64,000 bases of DNA. Source: Paraburkholderia tagetis (GTDB taxonomy: Bacteria; Pseudomonadota; Gammaproteobacteria; Burkholderiales; Burkholderiaceae). The stretch is taken from contig NZ_JAKLJA010000031.1 in NCBI RefSeq assembly GCF_022213065.1, positions 1-64,000 of the forward strand. Direction: 5' to 3'. Shown here piece by piece: positions 19,317 through 28,207 of the stretch. The first letter of the stretch is position 1; every line of letters starts with the position of its first letter. The position numbers and the translations under genes are program-made. The notes below the pieces were generated by a model. It searched no databases. It was not told where the DNA came from and saw only the letters and a list, made by a program, of their open reading frames with translations.

Positions 19317-20491
19317 TCAAAACGCGTGCCGTAGCCCGACCGCCACCGCTACCTGTGTGTGCGTCGACGAAGGAGCGAGCGTGTTGATCATCGCCTGGCC
19401 GAGCACGGAATTAGGCGGCGCGCCGCGCACGTGCTGATAGACGCCTTCGAGATCGACGTCGGTGCGCTTTGAGAAGCCGTAATCCGTTTGCAGCATTACC
19501 GTATTCCACGACGGATACGCGACCGACGCTGCATTGCCGTACGCACCGTCGGTATAGGTGTATGCCGCCGAAACACTCCACGCCGGCGTAATGGTATAGC
19601 GCACATTGGCTTCATAGTTGTCGAGCCGCAACGTGCCATCGAGCGGTATGTAGCCGGCTCCGAGCGACAGTACGCTCGCCATGTCGTCGATCTGCGTGTG
19701 ACTCCAGACGAGACCGACCGTCACCGGACCGAACGCCCCGTTCGCGCCCGCGCCCCAGATGCGCTGGCGCCCCGCGACGAAGTTGGCGCTCCCGTCGTTC
19801 ACGGATACCGCGCCGCCGGGGTTCGTAGCCGCTATTCCACCGCCTGCGTTGTTCAACTGGAGATAACCAGCGGCTAAATTGAAGGGTCCCGCTGAGTATG
19901 ACGCGCTGAAGCCGTATGCGCGGTTGTCGCCGAAACCACCCGCCCGGTTGCTGAACGAATACATGCCTTCGGCCGTCATCCCATGATAGACCGGACTCAC
20001 GTACTTCACCGTGTTGTTGATGACGACCGAGTTCGCCGCGAGATTGTCGTTCTCGAACGGATGCGCCGCGATGCTGCCGCCCCATGGGTTGAGTTCGGCG
20101 GTGAGGGGACCGACCAGATCGTTGAACACGTCAAACTGACGCCCGAACGTCAGCGTGCCATATTCCCGATGTTCCAGACCCACCCACGCCTGTGAACCGA
20201 AGCCGTCGCCCGCGAACGCCGCTGTGCCGTTGTTGGGATTGAAGCCCTGTTCGAGCTTGAAGACCATCTGCAGGCCGCCGCCGAGATCTTCGGCACCCTT
20301 CAGGCCGAACACGGTATTTTGCGTCACGCTGCCGCTCTGCTGCCAGTTGTGTCGTCCGCCCTGATTGTTGCTATAGACGAGGCCTGCGTCGATAAGCCCG
20401 TACAGCGTGACGCTGCTTTGCGCATGCGCCGGCGTCGCCATCGCCATGGGCAGTGCGAACGGCAGCGCCCAGCCCAGCCATGTTTTATCAT
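19317..20491 (-). CDS. OmpC-type porin with a disrupted signal-peptide frame
   Basis: A Burkholderiales OmpC porin, with mature QSSVTLYGLIDAGLVYS, FGLKGAEDLGGG, FGRQFDV and C-terminal VGLRHAF. The longest in-frame start is ATG 20447, which leaves only about nine residues before the mature part, too short for export. The ATG at 20489-20491 reads MIKHGWAG in one frame. Adding one A to the AAAA run at 20483-20486 would restore a typical porin leader, MIKTWLGWALPFALPMAM. So there is a 1-base frameshift, a sequencing error, or slippage at the A-run. It lies 77 bp downstream of nicX and may take up the pyridine substrate. Confidence 0.78.
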
Positions 20492-20568
20492 TCGATGATT
20501 CTCCGTGAGTGAATGTAGGGGTATTCGTCCGCGGCGGAAAGAGATTTCACGCCCGTGCAGCGGTCCCT

Positions 20569-21621
20569 CTACGCGTTGTTGGCGGCTGGTATATCGACGG
20601 TCTTGCCATCGATGACGACAGGTCTGCCGTCGAGCGACACAGTGCAATGGCGCATCGGAATATCCATGTGACAAGGCGTGTTGCGCAGTCCGCCCACCTC
20701 GGTATTCGATCCGGTCGAAAAGAGGAAATTGCCTTCGAACGCACGGGCGTCCATGCCGATGGAGGCGTCCTTGTCGTTCAGTCCGAGCGCGGTCCATTGC
20801 GCGCGGGGCTGCAAGCCCCAGCCAAGATGCGATAGCGCATGGACCTCGGGGTCGTCGAACTGGTCCATGTATGTTCGCAGATAATCCGCATCGAAGCCGC
20901 CGTGGATTTTTCGAATATAGCCTTCCACGATCTCCAGCGTCACGCGCGATTCGACATAACGCTTGAACGGCAACAGGATGTCGCCGACGTCGAGCACGAT
21001 CGTGCCCTCCGCGCTGCCTTCGTTGGGCCAAGAGAACAGAAAGCCGCTCGGCCAGTGATCCCAGCGCCCTGGCTCGTCCGCGAAGCCGTATTCGGTCATG
21101 ACGGGGAACTGGCCGAGTCGTGCCGAGAAATCGGTGCCCGCCTTCGACGTCACCCGAAGCGACGAAGCCGCCTTCAACATTTGCGCCGCCGCGTTGACGC
21201 GCGCCTTGTCCTCTTCGGCGGGCAACATGCGCGCAAGCGTTTCGGGAGGCTCGACCGCCAGCAGCATGCGCGTGCCGGACGCCAAAATCTCGCCCTGCTC
21301 CGGCGAATGCAGAAGCATCATCGTATCCACGACGAGGTCGGCGGCCATCAACGCTTCCTTCGCTGCCGCGTTGCCGGTCAGCGGCGTCTTGCCGACGATC
21401 GCCGTGAGGTCGTTGCTGGCGGCGCGCGGGTCGTGCACCGCGGGCAACTCGACGCCGTAGACCTGCGCGCCGAGCCTCTGTGCCGCGTCCATGGCCGCCC
21501 TGACGATGCGCGGATTGGAATAGTGGCTTTTCAAAACAGCGACGCTTTGCGTCGCATCGACCTTCGAGAGCGTGAGCACGTGCTCGAACATCTGCGTCAG
21601 TTGCGTATCGCCGACTGGCAT
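20569..21621 (-). CDS. nicX: 2,5-dihydroxypyridine 5,6-dioxygenase
   Basis: A 350-residue mononuclear non-haem Fe(II) dioxygenase that opens the ring of 2,5-dihydroxypyridine to N-formylmaleamate. Length and key residues match P. putida NicX exactly: His265 (ALSHLGWG), His318 and Asp320 (PCHMDIP) fall at the positions reported for the iron ligands. The overall fold is aminopeptidase-T-like. It sits in a leftward run nicD-nicE-nicF-nicX, encoding the complete lower maleamate pathway. A 49-bp gap separates it from nicF. This is the diagnostic enzyme of the cluster. Confidence 0.92.
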   Translation of the reverse strand: MPVGDTQLTQMFEHVLTLSKVDATQSVAVLKSHYSNPRIVRAAMDAAQRLGAQVYGVELPAVHDPRAASNDLTAIVGKTPLTGNAAAKEALMAADLVVDTMMLLHSPEQGEILASGTRMLLAVEPPETLARMLPAEEDKARVNAAAQMLKAASSLRVTSKAGTDFSARLGQFPVMTEYGFADEPGRWDHWPSGFLFSWPNEGSAEGTIVLDVGDILLPFKRYVESRVTLEIVEGYIRKIHGGFDADYLRTYMDQFDDPEVHALSHLGWGLQPRAQWTALGLNDKDASIGMDARAFEGNFLFSTGSNTEVGGLRNTPCHMDIPMRHCTVSLDGRPVVIDGKTVDIPAANNA

Positions 21622-21670
21622 GGGTTTCGTCCTTCGATGACTTCAACGGTGAATGATTCGATGAGTTCGA

Positions 21671-22294
21671 TCATCGCGCCAGGTGCGCAAGAAACTCGGC
21701 CTTCGCGATGACATCGCCGTACTTGCTGTCGATATCGAACAGGTTCGCTTCGTGCGGACCGTCGTGACGATCGCCTACCGCCTCTCGCACGACCATCACG
21801 CGGAAGCCGTGCTGGACGGCATCGACAGCCGTCGCGCGAATACACCCGCTCGTGGAGCAGCCCGCGAGCACGATCGTATCCACGCCCTGCGCATGCAAGG
21901 TGCTCCCGAGCGTCGTGCCGAAGAAGGCGCTCGGATACTGCTTGCTGATGACGAGTTCGCTGGGAAGCGGCGCAACCTCGTCGCAGAATTCGGCATGCGG
22001 ATGGCCTTCCACCATCGCCCTCATGACAGGCGCCTTCTTGATCCAGATACCTCCGTCGACAAAGTCCGCGCCGTAGCGGATATTCGTATGCACAAGGGGA
22101 ATGTTGGCCTCGCGCGCAGCGGTAAGCATGTCCTTCGCGTGGCAGACGGCGGAGACGACGCCCAGCGCATAAAGCGGCGCACCCTCGGTCGTGTAGCCTT
22201 TCATGAAATCGACGAGCAGGAGCGCGCTCTTCACGCCAAAACCGATGCGCGTATCCCACACACCTCTGTAGTTGCTTGCGGCGTCCTGTGACAT
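21671..22294 (-). CDS. nicF: Maleamate amidohydrolase
   Basis: A 207-residue isochorismatase-fold hydrolase that converts maleamate to maleate and ammonia. The cysteine-hydrolase triad is visible as Asp29 (LLLVDFMKG), Lys119 (VISKQYPSAFFGT) and Cys151 (GCSTSGCIRATA), with the usual cis-peptide region before the Cys. The position between nicE and nicX, with gaps of 19 and 49 bp, supports NicF over a generic isochorismatase. The released ammonia is the nitrogen gain of the pathway. Confidence 0.9.
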   Translation of the reverse strand: MSQDAASNYRGVWDTRIGFGVKSALLLVDFMKGYTTEGAPLYALGVVSAVCHAKDMLTAAREANIPLVHTNIRYGADFVDGGIWIKKAPVMRAMVEGHPHAEFCDEVAPLPSELVISKQYPSAFFGTTLGSTLHAQGVDTIVLAGCSTSGCIRATAVDAVQHGFRVMVVREAVGDRHDGPHEANLFDIDSKYGDVIAKAEFLAHLAR

Positions 22295-22313
22295 GGGTGA
22301 GGTTCCTTCTTCT

Positions 22314-23093
22314 TCAGCGCGTGAGCTGCGAGGGCAGCGGATAACGCCCGCTCAGCAGCGCGCCGGCGTTCGGGACGACTGCTTCGAGCCCGAGATGATC
22401 GAGCATGCGGCGCGTGGTGCAGACCGCCGTGGAAACGACCGGAACGCCGAGCCGGTCTTCCACCGTCTGTATCGCGGGGAAAGAAGGCATCTGCACGCAC
22501 GCCGATAGCACGACCGCATCGACGCCCGCCGTGTTCAGCGCGGTCACGTCTTCCGCGAGACGTAGCGGATCGCGCCGTCCCACTTCGAGGTTGTCGGGGA
22601 TTTCGAAGCAGCGCCAGTCGGCCACTTCGATGCCCTCGTTCTCGATGTACTGCACGACTAGTTCCGTCAGCGGCCGCATGTACGGGGCAAGCAACGCAAC
22701 GCGCTTCGCGCCGAGAATCTGCAAGCCTTCGATCAGCGCGCCTGCCGATGTCATGACCCTTGCGTCGCAACCGTTCTCGCGAGCGACCTGCTGCAATTCC
22801 TGCTCGACTTCTCTGTGATAGCCGGGCCGCATCGCCATGATGGCGACGAGACACGCCGTGCTCATCACGTCGACGCGCGCATCCGCGAGTTCGGCGGCGC
22901 AGCGCAGCCCTTGACGGTTCATCGTTTCGAGTTCCTCGCGCACGACCTTGTGCATGCGCATGCGGCTCGAGTGAAACGTGAAACGTTCGGGGCGAATGGC
23001 CTCGCGAGCGCGCAGCATCGCGGGAATCTCGGTTTCCATCGTGGTGTTGGAACTCGGCACGATCTGGCCGATGCGGAAATGAGTCTGAATCAT
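22314..23093 (-). CDS. nicE: Maleate cis-trans isomerase
   Basis: About 259 residues, Asp/Glu-racemase fold, converting maleate to fumarate for the TCA cycle. The substrate loop IVPSSNTTMETE is at the N-terminus. The two catalytic cysteines are Cys81 (STACLVAI) and Cys199 (VLSACVQMPS), separated by 118 residues as in Nocardia maleate isomerase. I chose the ATG at 23093 because it begins MIQTHFRIGQ and has AGGAAT upstream. The longer frame to 23123 would overlap nicD. It is the last chemical step of the pathway. Confidence 0.9.
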   Translation of the reverse strand: MIQTHFRIGQIVPSSNTTMETEIPAMLRAREAIRPERFTFHSSRMRMHKVVREELETMNRQGLRCAAELADARVDVMSTACLVAIMAMRPGYHREVEQELQQVARENGCDARVMTSAGALIEGLQILGAKRVALLAPYMRPLTELVVQYIENEGIEVADWRCFEIPDNLEVGRRDPLRLAEDVTALNTAGVDAVVLSACVQMPSFPAIQTVEDRLGVPVVSTAVCTTRRMLDHLGLEAVVPNAGALLSGRYPLPSQLTR

Positions 23094-23109
23094 TCGTATT
23101 CCTAATGGT

Positions 23110-23934
23110 TTATAGAGGCGCACCGAGGAAAGACCCGAATGCGGCGAAGAATCCTTCGTAGTCGTCCCACGGAATCATGTGTCCCGCTCCTGCCACTCGC
23201 ACGGTCTGGATCGACCCGTTCAGCCGCGCAATCTCCTCCTCGTCCGCCGGAAGGATGACGTCGCCCTTGCCGGCCGCGATCAGGAGCGTGGGCACGTCGA
23301 GGCTTGGCAGGTCGGCATGGATGTCGTCCTCGTGAAAACCGTTGAAGGTGTCGATCACGGCTTTTTCATGACACGTATGCAGCCATTCGGCGCGCAGACG
23401 CAATTGCTCGTCGGTCCACGTGGGACAGTACTTGCGCATGGCATCCACGCCCGCGCCTTCGCGGCATTCGCGCATGGAATCGACGTACCAGGGCAGCTTC
23501 GCCGGGTACGGCCGACGGCCCGGCCCCGAAACCGGCGGATCGATCAGCACGAGCTTGTCGATGCTGCGATCGCCGCGCGCTCCGCGCGCAGCGACGCGAA
23601 TGGCGAAGCGCGCGCCCATCGAGTGGCCTGCCAGCACGTGGCGATTGAGCGACAGTGCAGCGGCGAACGCGGTGATATCGGCAGCACAGGTGTCGATGCC
23701 ATAGTCGAGCGCATCGCCCGTTTCGGACAGCCCGCGCCCGCGCACGTCGAGCACGTACACGTCGAAATGCCGCGCGAGCCGCTCGGCGACGAAGCCCCAG
23801 GTGATCGCCGGGCTCGTGATGCCCGGCACGAGAATCATCGGCTGCGCCTGGCTGCCGTTGCGCGAATACCGCAGATAGTGCTGACGGATGCCGTTGGCGC
23901 GCACGTTCGCGCCATACACAAAGTTGCTTTCCAA
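23110..23934 (-). CDS. nicD: N-formylmaleamate deformylase
   Basis: A 274-residue alpha/beta hydrolase. The nucleophile Ser105 lies in GHSMG, an oxyanion-loop region PGITSP is near 38, a DVRGRGLSETG strand is near 63, and the terminal catalytic His is in GAGHMIPWDD near 250. NicD removes formate from N-formylmaleamate, the NicX product. Its place next to nicE, nicF and nicX makes this assignment much stronger than fold alone. Short 16-22 bp gaps on both sides indicate one transcript. Confidence 0.88.
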   Translation of the reverse strand: MESNFVYGANVRANGIRQHYLRYSRNGSQAQPMILVPGITSPAITWGFVAERLARHFDVYVLDVRGRGLSETGDALDYGIDTCAADITAFAAALSLNRHVLAGHSMGARFAIRVAARGARGDRSIDKLVLIDPPVSGPGRRPYPAKLPWYVDSMRECREGAGVDAMRKYCPTWTDEQLRLRAEWLHTCHEKAVIDTFNGFHEDDIHADLPSLDVPTLLIAAGKGDVILPADEEEIARLNGSIQTVRVAGAGHMIPWDDYEGFFAAFGSFLGAPL

Positions 23935-23956
23935 GAACGAATCTCCCGAGCGTGCG

Positions 23957-24619
23957 TTATGCGAGACCGAGCTGAAAGCGTCGGTCGCCTGCCACCTTGC
24001 GCCGCCATGCCAGGTCCATGTCGATGCGATCGGCCATCTCCAGCGTCTTCACGGCCTGTTCGTAGAGCGGCAGAGCGATCTTCACGGCAAGCGGCGGTCG
24101 AATGCGTTCGAGGCTGTAGCGCAGTTTCTCGCGCGCACGCTCGACGCTGTAGATGCCGCGCCGTACCCAGTCGACCGTGAGCCAGTCGAAGACTTCGAGG
24201 AACGACAGCGAATCGGCGGCCTGGAGAATATCAGCCTCCGCGCCGCCGCCTATCTCATGCCTGAGAATCAGCACGCGCACTCGCTTGATGAAGCCCGCAT
24301 CGACGACATCGGCGCGCTCGCGCAGCCAGGCTTCGACGATGTCCGCCGAGCGGATCGAATGGGCGAACAGATAGTCGGGATTGTCGAAGCCATTCTCCGG
24401 CGTGTCGGTCGGGCCGCCAGGAAAGAAACGTTCGGCATCGTGCGTGATGGCCGCGAAGCGCAGTTCCGGCGATGCCGCCTTGTTCGACAACTCGATTGCC
24501 CACATGCGCGTGTTGAAGAGATGTTCGAGCTGATAGAAGCCGTCGAGCCAGCGCGTCGCGTCGAGTTCGAGCGGGCTCATGGCCGGGTCCGCATAGCGTC
24601 CCTCGATAACCGGTGTCAT
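23957..24619 (-). CDS. HD-superfamily metal-dependent phosphohydrolase
   Basis: A 220-residue soluble protein that I do not recognise by name. It shows a full HD-domain metal set: His33 (LEHLFNTR), His60-Asp61 (THDAER), His87 (FAHSIRSADI), His121 (LRHEIGG) and Asp136 (QAADSLSFLEV). HD proteins usually cleave phosphoester bonds. The start is the ATG at 24619, whose ATGA overlaps the stop of the molybdenum hydroxylase large subunit, implying translational coupling. The operon also encodes a PEP-synthase-like phosphotransferase. I therefore infer that it may remove a phosphate placed on a hydroxypyridine, but it could instead hydrolyse another metabolite. Confidence 0.75.
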   Translation of the reverse strand: MTPVIEGRYADPAMSPLELDATRWLDGFYQLEHLFNTRMWAIELSNKAASPELRFAAITHDAERFFPGGPTDTPENGFDNPDYLFAHSIRSADIVEAWLRERADVVDAGFIKRVRVLILRHEIGGGAEADILQAADSLSFLEVFDWLTVDWVRRGIYSVERAREKLRYSLERIRPPLAVKIALPLYEQAVKTLEMADRIDMDLAWRRKVAGDRRFQLGLA

Positions 24620-27036
24620 CGGTTCCCCTTTTCGTGGTTGACGGACGCGCCGGCTGCGAGCTCGCGCCACACCGACTCGGGCGTAATGGGCAGCTCGGAC
24701 AGTTCGACGCCGTAATCCTGCAATGCATCGCAGATGGCGTTGGCGATCGCTGCGCCCGGCGGAATGGTGCCTACCTCGCCGACGCCACGCACGCCGAAGG
24801 TCGTCACGGGCGACGGCACTTCGGTGTGCAGCAGGTCGATCGGCGGCACGTCGGCGGCCATCGGCACGAAGTAATCGAGCATCGAGCCGCTCACGAGCTG
24901 GCCGGTCTCGCGGTCATAACGCAGTTCCTCGCCGAGCGCCGCGCCGAGCCCCTGCACGAGCGCGCCGCGCACCTGGCCCTCCACGATCATCGGATTGACC
25001 GCCACGCCGCAGTCGTGAACCATCACGAAGCGTTCGACGTTGAATTCGCCCGTTTCCGGGTCCACGGCGACCGCCGCGGCCGCCGTGCCGAACGAAAAGG
25101 CGGCGTCCGGCGGCTCGAAGAACGAAGTCGTCTCCAAGCCCGGCGCTTCGTCGGCGGGAATGCCCTGCCCCGTGATCGCTCGCGCGAAGACCTGTGCGAG
25201 CGGCATGCGCACTTCAGGGTCGTCGCGATGACGAACTTCGCGTTCGACGATGATCGCGTCGTCCAGCGCGATGCCGAGTGCGTGCGCGCCCACGCTGAGC
25301 GTCTTGTTGCGGAAGGGAACCGTAGCCTCGCGCAACGCGCCCGCCGCCGCGATGAGAGTGCGCGAGGCGAACGAGCCCGTGTTCAAGGGAGACGCGGACG
25401 TGTCGCCGGTATGCACGCGCACGATGTCGTAGTCCACGCCGAGTACTTCAGCGCACAGTTGCGCGAACGCGGTTTCGCTGCTCTGGCCGATCGACGACAC
25501 GCCCGTGTACACGTCTATGCCACCGGATCGGTTCGCGCGCAGCGTAACGCTTTCGTGTGCGCCGAACTGCGAGCCGCGATGCGCGAGAAAGCGCGCGCTC
25601 GCATAGCCCGTGCGTTCGACGAACGAGGCAAAGCCGATCCCGACGATGCGGCCATCGTCGCGTGGCGTGCGCGGCTTGTCGCGATGCACGTCATAACCGA
25701 CTGCCTCGGCGGCCATATAGAGCGTTTTCAGATAGTCGCCGCTGTCGTAGACCGCGCCGCTCGGCGTCGTCCACGGCAAGTCTTCGGGACGCAGCATGTT
25801 GAGCGCGCGCAGTTCGACCGGATCGCGCTTCAGCTTGCGCGCGAGCCGATCGACGAGCACTTCCAGCGCGAAGTTCACTTCGGGCTGGCCATAGCCGCGA
25901 TACGCGCCGACCGGCGTCTTGTTCGTCAGCGCGACGCGCCGTTCGACGAGCGCATCCGCGATCTTGTACGGGCCCGTGAACACGACGCTGGACAACTGCG
26001 CCGAGCCGAACGGCGAGTTCCATCCGCCGATGTCGGTCGTGTAGTGGTTCGTCATCGCGATGAAGCGGCCGTTGGCATCGGCGGCGAGGCGATAGTCGTG
26101 AACCGATTCCCGTCCGTGCGTGCTCGCGCGGAAATGCTCCATGCGGTCCTCGATCCACTTAACCGGCCGCTTGAGCGCCATGGCGTGCAAACAGGCGAGC
26201 ACGTCTTCCGGAAAGGCGCCTAGCTTCATGCCGAAGCCGCCGCCTACATCCGAGGCCGTTACCCGAATGCAGCTCTCGTCGATGCGCAGCGACTCGGCAA
26301 GCTGCTTGCGCACGAGGTGCGGCACTTGCGTCGACATGTGCACGGTCAGTTCTCGCGCGCCGGCCCGCCACACCGCGACGATGCCGCGCGGTTCCATGGG
26401 CAGCGCCGACACGCGGCCGCTGCGCATGCGCCCTTCGACGACAACGTGCGCTTCCTCCATGCGCGCTTGTGCGTCGCCCGCACGGTTCACGTTGGCCGTC
26501 ATCAGGTTCGAATTCATCACTCCGGGATGCAGCACGGGCGCTTCGGGCGCGAGCGCATCGAGCGCGTCGCTCACGTGCGGCAGCGGCTCGTAATCGATGT
26601 CGATGAGTTCCAGTGCGTCTTCGGCGATGGCGCGGCTCGTCGCAACGACGCTGACCACCGCCTGTCCCTCGTGGGTGGCGACGTCTTGCACGAGCGCGTA
26701 GTAAGGCAAGCTCGGCGCGCCCGGCACCGGGCGCAACACGGTCAGCGGATCGCTGAGCGCCTTCACTTCGGCGCCGGTGAGCACATGCTTCACGCCGTCG
26801 AGTTTCAGCGCCTGCGAGACATCGATCGAACGAATGCGCGCATGCGGGAACGGACAGCGGCCAACGGCCATTTCGAGTTGGTGTGCGTACTGCACGTCGT
26901 CGGCGAAGCGGCCGTCGCCGCGCAACAGGCGTTCGTCCTCCTTGCGCGGCATGCTTCTGCCGATCACGCGAAACGACGCCTGCCTGTGGTCTTCTTCGTC
27001 GCGCTGACGACGCAGCGCCTCGGTCATGTCGTTCAT
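24616..27036 (-). CDS. Molybdenum hydroxylase large subunit (xanthine dehydrogenase/CoxL family)
   Basis: A roughly 806-residue MoCo-binding subunit that hydroxylates an N-heterocycle with water-derived oxygen. N-terminal a/b-hammerhead (GRSMPRKEDERLLRGDGRF), then DVGGGFGMKLG, GAYRGYGQPE (the AYRGxG form, not the CO dehydrogenase AYRCSFR), GSIGQSSETAFAQ-type GVSSIGQSSE, and the catalytic Glu in RGVGEVGTIPPGAAI near the C-terminus. I chose the ATG at 27036, since its ATGA overlaps the stop of the [2Fe-2S] subunit. Context points to a hydroxypyridine hydroxylase making 2,5-dihydroxypyridine. NicB of P. putida differs in architecture. Confidence 0.88.
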   Translation of the reverse strand: MNDMTEALRRQRDEEDHRQASFRVIGRSMPRKEDERLLRGDGRFADDVQYAHQLEMAVGRCPFPHARIRSIDVSQALKLDGVKHVLTGAEVKALSDPLTVLRPVPGAPSLPYYALVQDVATHEGQAVVSVVATSRAIAEDALELIDIDYEPLPHVSDALDALAPEAPVLHPGVMNSNLMTANVNRAGDAQARMEEAHVVVEGRMRSGRVSALPMEPRGIVAVWRAGARELTVHMSTQVPHLVRKQLAESLRIDESCIRVTASDVGGGFGMKLGAFPEDVLACLHAMALKRPVKWIEDRMEHFRASTHGRESVHDYRLAADANGRFIAMTNHYTTDIGGWNSPFGSAQLSSVVFTGPYKIADALVERRVALTNKTPVGAYRGYGQPEVNFALEVLVDRLARKLKRDPVELRALNMLRPEDLPWTTPSGAVYDSGDYLKTLYMAAEAVGYDVHRDKPRTPRDDGRIVGIGFASFVERTGYASARFLAHRGSQFGAHESVTLRANRSGGIDVYTGVSSIGQSSETAFAQLCAEVLGVDYDIVRVHTGDTSASPLNTGSFASRTLIAAAGALREATVPFRNKTLSVGAHALGIALDDAIIVEREVRHRDDPEVRMPLAQVFARAITGQGIPADEAPGLETTSFFEPPDAAFSFGTAAAAVAVDPETGEFNVERFVMVHDCGVAVNPMIVEGQVRGALVQGLGAALGEELRYDRETGQLVSGSMLDYFVPMAADVPPIDLLHTEVPSPVTTFGVRGVGEVGTIPPGAAIANAICDALQDYGVELSELPITPESVWRELAAGASVNHEKGNR

Positions 27037-27548
27037 CGCGCCGCCCCGCTTGTCGCCGGCTCGTGCCTCCCTACCACGCACGAATGCAGATAGTCGTCGA
27101 TGGCGCGCACGATGCCTTCATAACCCGTGCAGCGACACAGCACGCCGCTGATCTCCGCGCGTATCTGTTCGCGCGACAACACCGCGCCGCGCGCGGCAAG
27201 CGTCGTCGCGAGCATCAGAAAGCCGGGGGTGCAAAACCCGCATTGCAACGCGTGATGACGCTTGAACGCCTGTTGCAGTTCGCTCAATTCGTCGCCGGCA
27301 GCGAGCGATTCGACTGTCCTGACGTCCGAGCCGTCCAATTGCGCGGCGAGCATCAGGCACGACTTGACGGCCACGCCGTCCACCTGGATCGTGCACATAC
27401 CGCACTTGCCCTGCTCGCAGCCGACATGCGTCCCGGTCCGCCCGAGCCGCTGGCGCAAGAAGTCCGCGGCATGCATGCGGCAGGGCGCGTGAGCGCGAAC
27501 GTCTTCACCGTTCACGCATGCGTTGATTTCGATTTCGTTGTACTCCAC
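27033..27548 (-). CDS. Molybdenum hydroxylase [2Fe-2S] small subunit
   Basis: A 171-residue iron-sulfur subunit that carries electrons from the molybdenum site to FAD. The N-terminal plant-ferredoxin cluster uses CEQGKCGMC and a later Cys (VKSC). The C-terminal four-helix domain holds the second cluster (CGFCTPGF, CRCTGYEGI). The start is a GTG at 27548 with AAGGAG 6 bp upstream; there is no ATG in this region. The stop overlaps the large-subunit start. It is 11 bp after the CoxG-like gene. Confidence 0.9.
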   Translation of the reverse strand: MEYNEIEINACVNGEDVRAHAPCRMHAADFLRQRLGRTGTHVGCEQGKCGMCTIQVDGVAVKSCLMLAAQLDGSDVRTVESLAAGDELSELQQAFKRHHALQCGFCTPGFLMLATTLAARGAVLSREQIRAEISGVLCRCTGYEGIVRAIDDYLHSCVVGRHEPATSGAAR

Positions 27549-27559
27549 TCGCGTTCTCC

Positions 27560-28207
27560 TTAGGCCACATGCCACAGCACGATCAGGCTCACGACCAGCG
27601 CGGCCGCGCTCAACATGGCCGAAATGCGCGGCCACGGGTCCATGCGCAAGGCCGACGGCATCGCGCCGGCGGAGACTGTCGCGACCGGCGCTGCCTCGCG
27701 CACTGGCTCGCGGCACGGCTTGCCGGGCGACGCATCGGCGGCTCGCGCGGGCGCTGTCGCGTCGCCGGACAACACGCGCTCCAGATTCTTCGAAAACTCG
27801 GTCGTGACCTTTTCCGCCTGTTTGGCGATGACCTTCTGCCCGACGCTGCCGAGCGCGCCGCCGAGCGCCACGTCTCCCACCACGGTCACGCGCGTTTGCG
27901 CGCCCTCGGCCGCGAGGGAAACCTGATTCGTGCTGCGAAAATTGCCGATCGCGCCGCGCACCGCCTTGCCCGTCGATGCGAAAGCGATGCGCTCGCGCGC
28001 CACGCGCTCGGTGATCTGCACCTTCGCTTCGAAGGTCGCCGCCATGGGTCCGAGACGCTGCGTGAGCGTCACGGTGACGTTGTCGGCATCCGCGATCTCC
28101 ACTTTCTGCATTCCCGGCATGCACTGCGCGACCTGCTCGAACTGCTCGAAAAAATTCCAGACCGTCGCGACGTCCTGCGCGACGACGAACGCTTGCTCGT
28201 ATTTCAC
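27560..28207 (-). CDS. CoxG-like SRPBCC protein with C-terminal membrane anchor
   Basis: A 215-residue protein. Residues 1-145 form the SRPBCC/START-like CoxG domain (YEQAFVVAQDVATVWNFFEQ, MPGMQKVEI, VGDVALGG). A low-complexity linker follows, then one transmembrane helix at the extreme C-terminus (MLSAAALVVSLIVLWHVA). CoxG tethers form I CO dehydrogenase to the membrane and helps pass electrons to quinones. Here it may do the same for the pyridine hydroxylase. ATGA overlap with the FAD-subunit stop indicates coupling. Confidence 0.85.
   Translation of the reverse strand: MKYEQAFVVAQDVATVWNFFEQFEQVAQCMPGMQKVEIADADNVTVTLTQRLGPMAATFEAKVQITERVARERIAFASTGKAVRGAIGNFRSTNQVSLAAEGAQTRVTVVGDVALGGALGSVGQKVIAKQAEKVTTEFSKNLERVLSGDATAPARAADASPGKPCREPVREAAPVATVSAGAMPSALRMDPWPRISAMLSAAALVVSLIVLWHVA

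Noticed and set aside
20324..21646. A 440-codon open frame on the minus strand covering nicX
   Set aside because: It is an Arg/Ala-rich shadow of nicX in another frame and has no domain. Only its last residues matter, because they show the alternative reading of the porin leader.
24613..26223. A 536-codon plus-strand open frame opposite the molybdenum hydroxylase large subunit
   Set aside because: Composition (Arg, His, Ala) is that of an antisense frame of a GC-rich gene. The minus strand has clear catalytic motifs.
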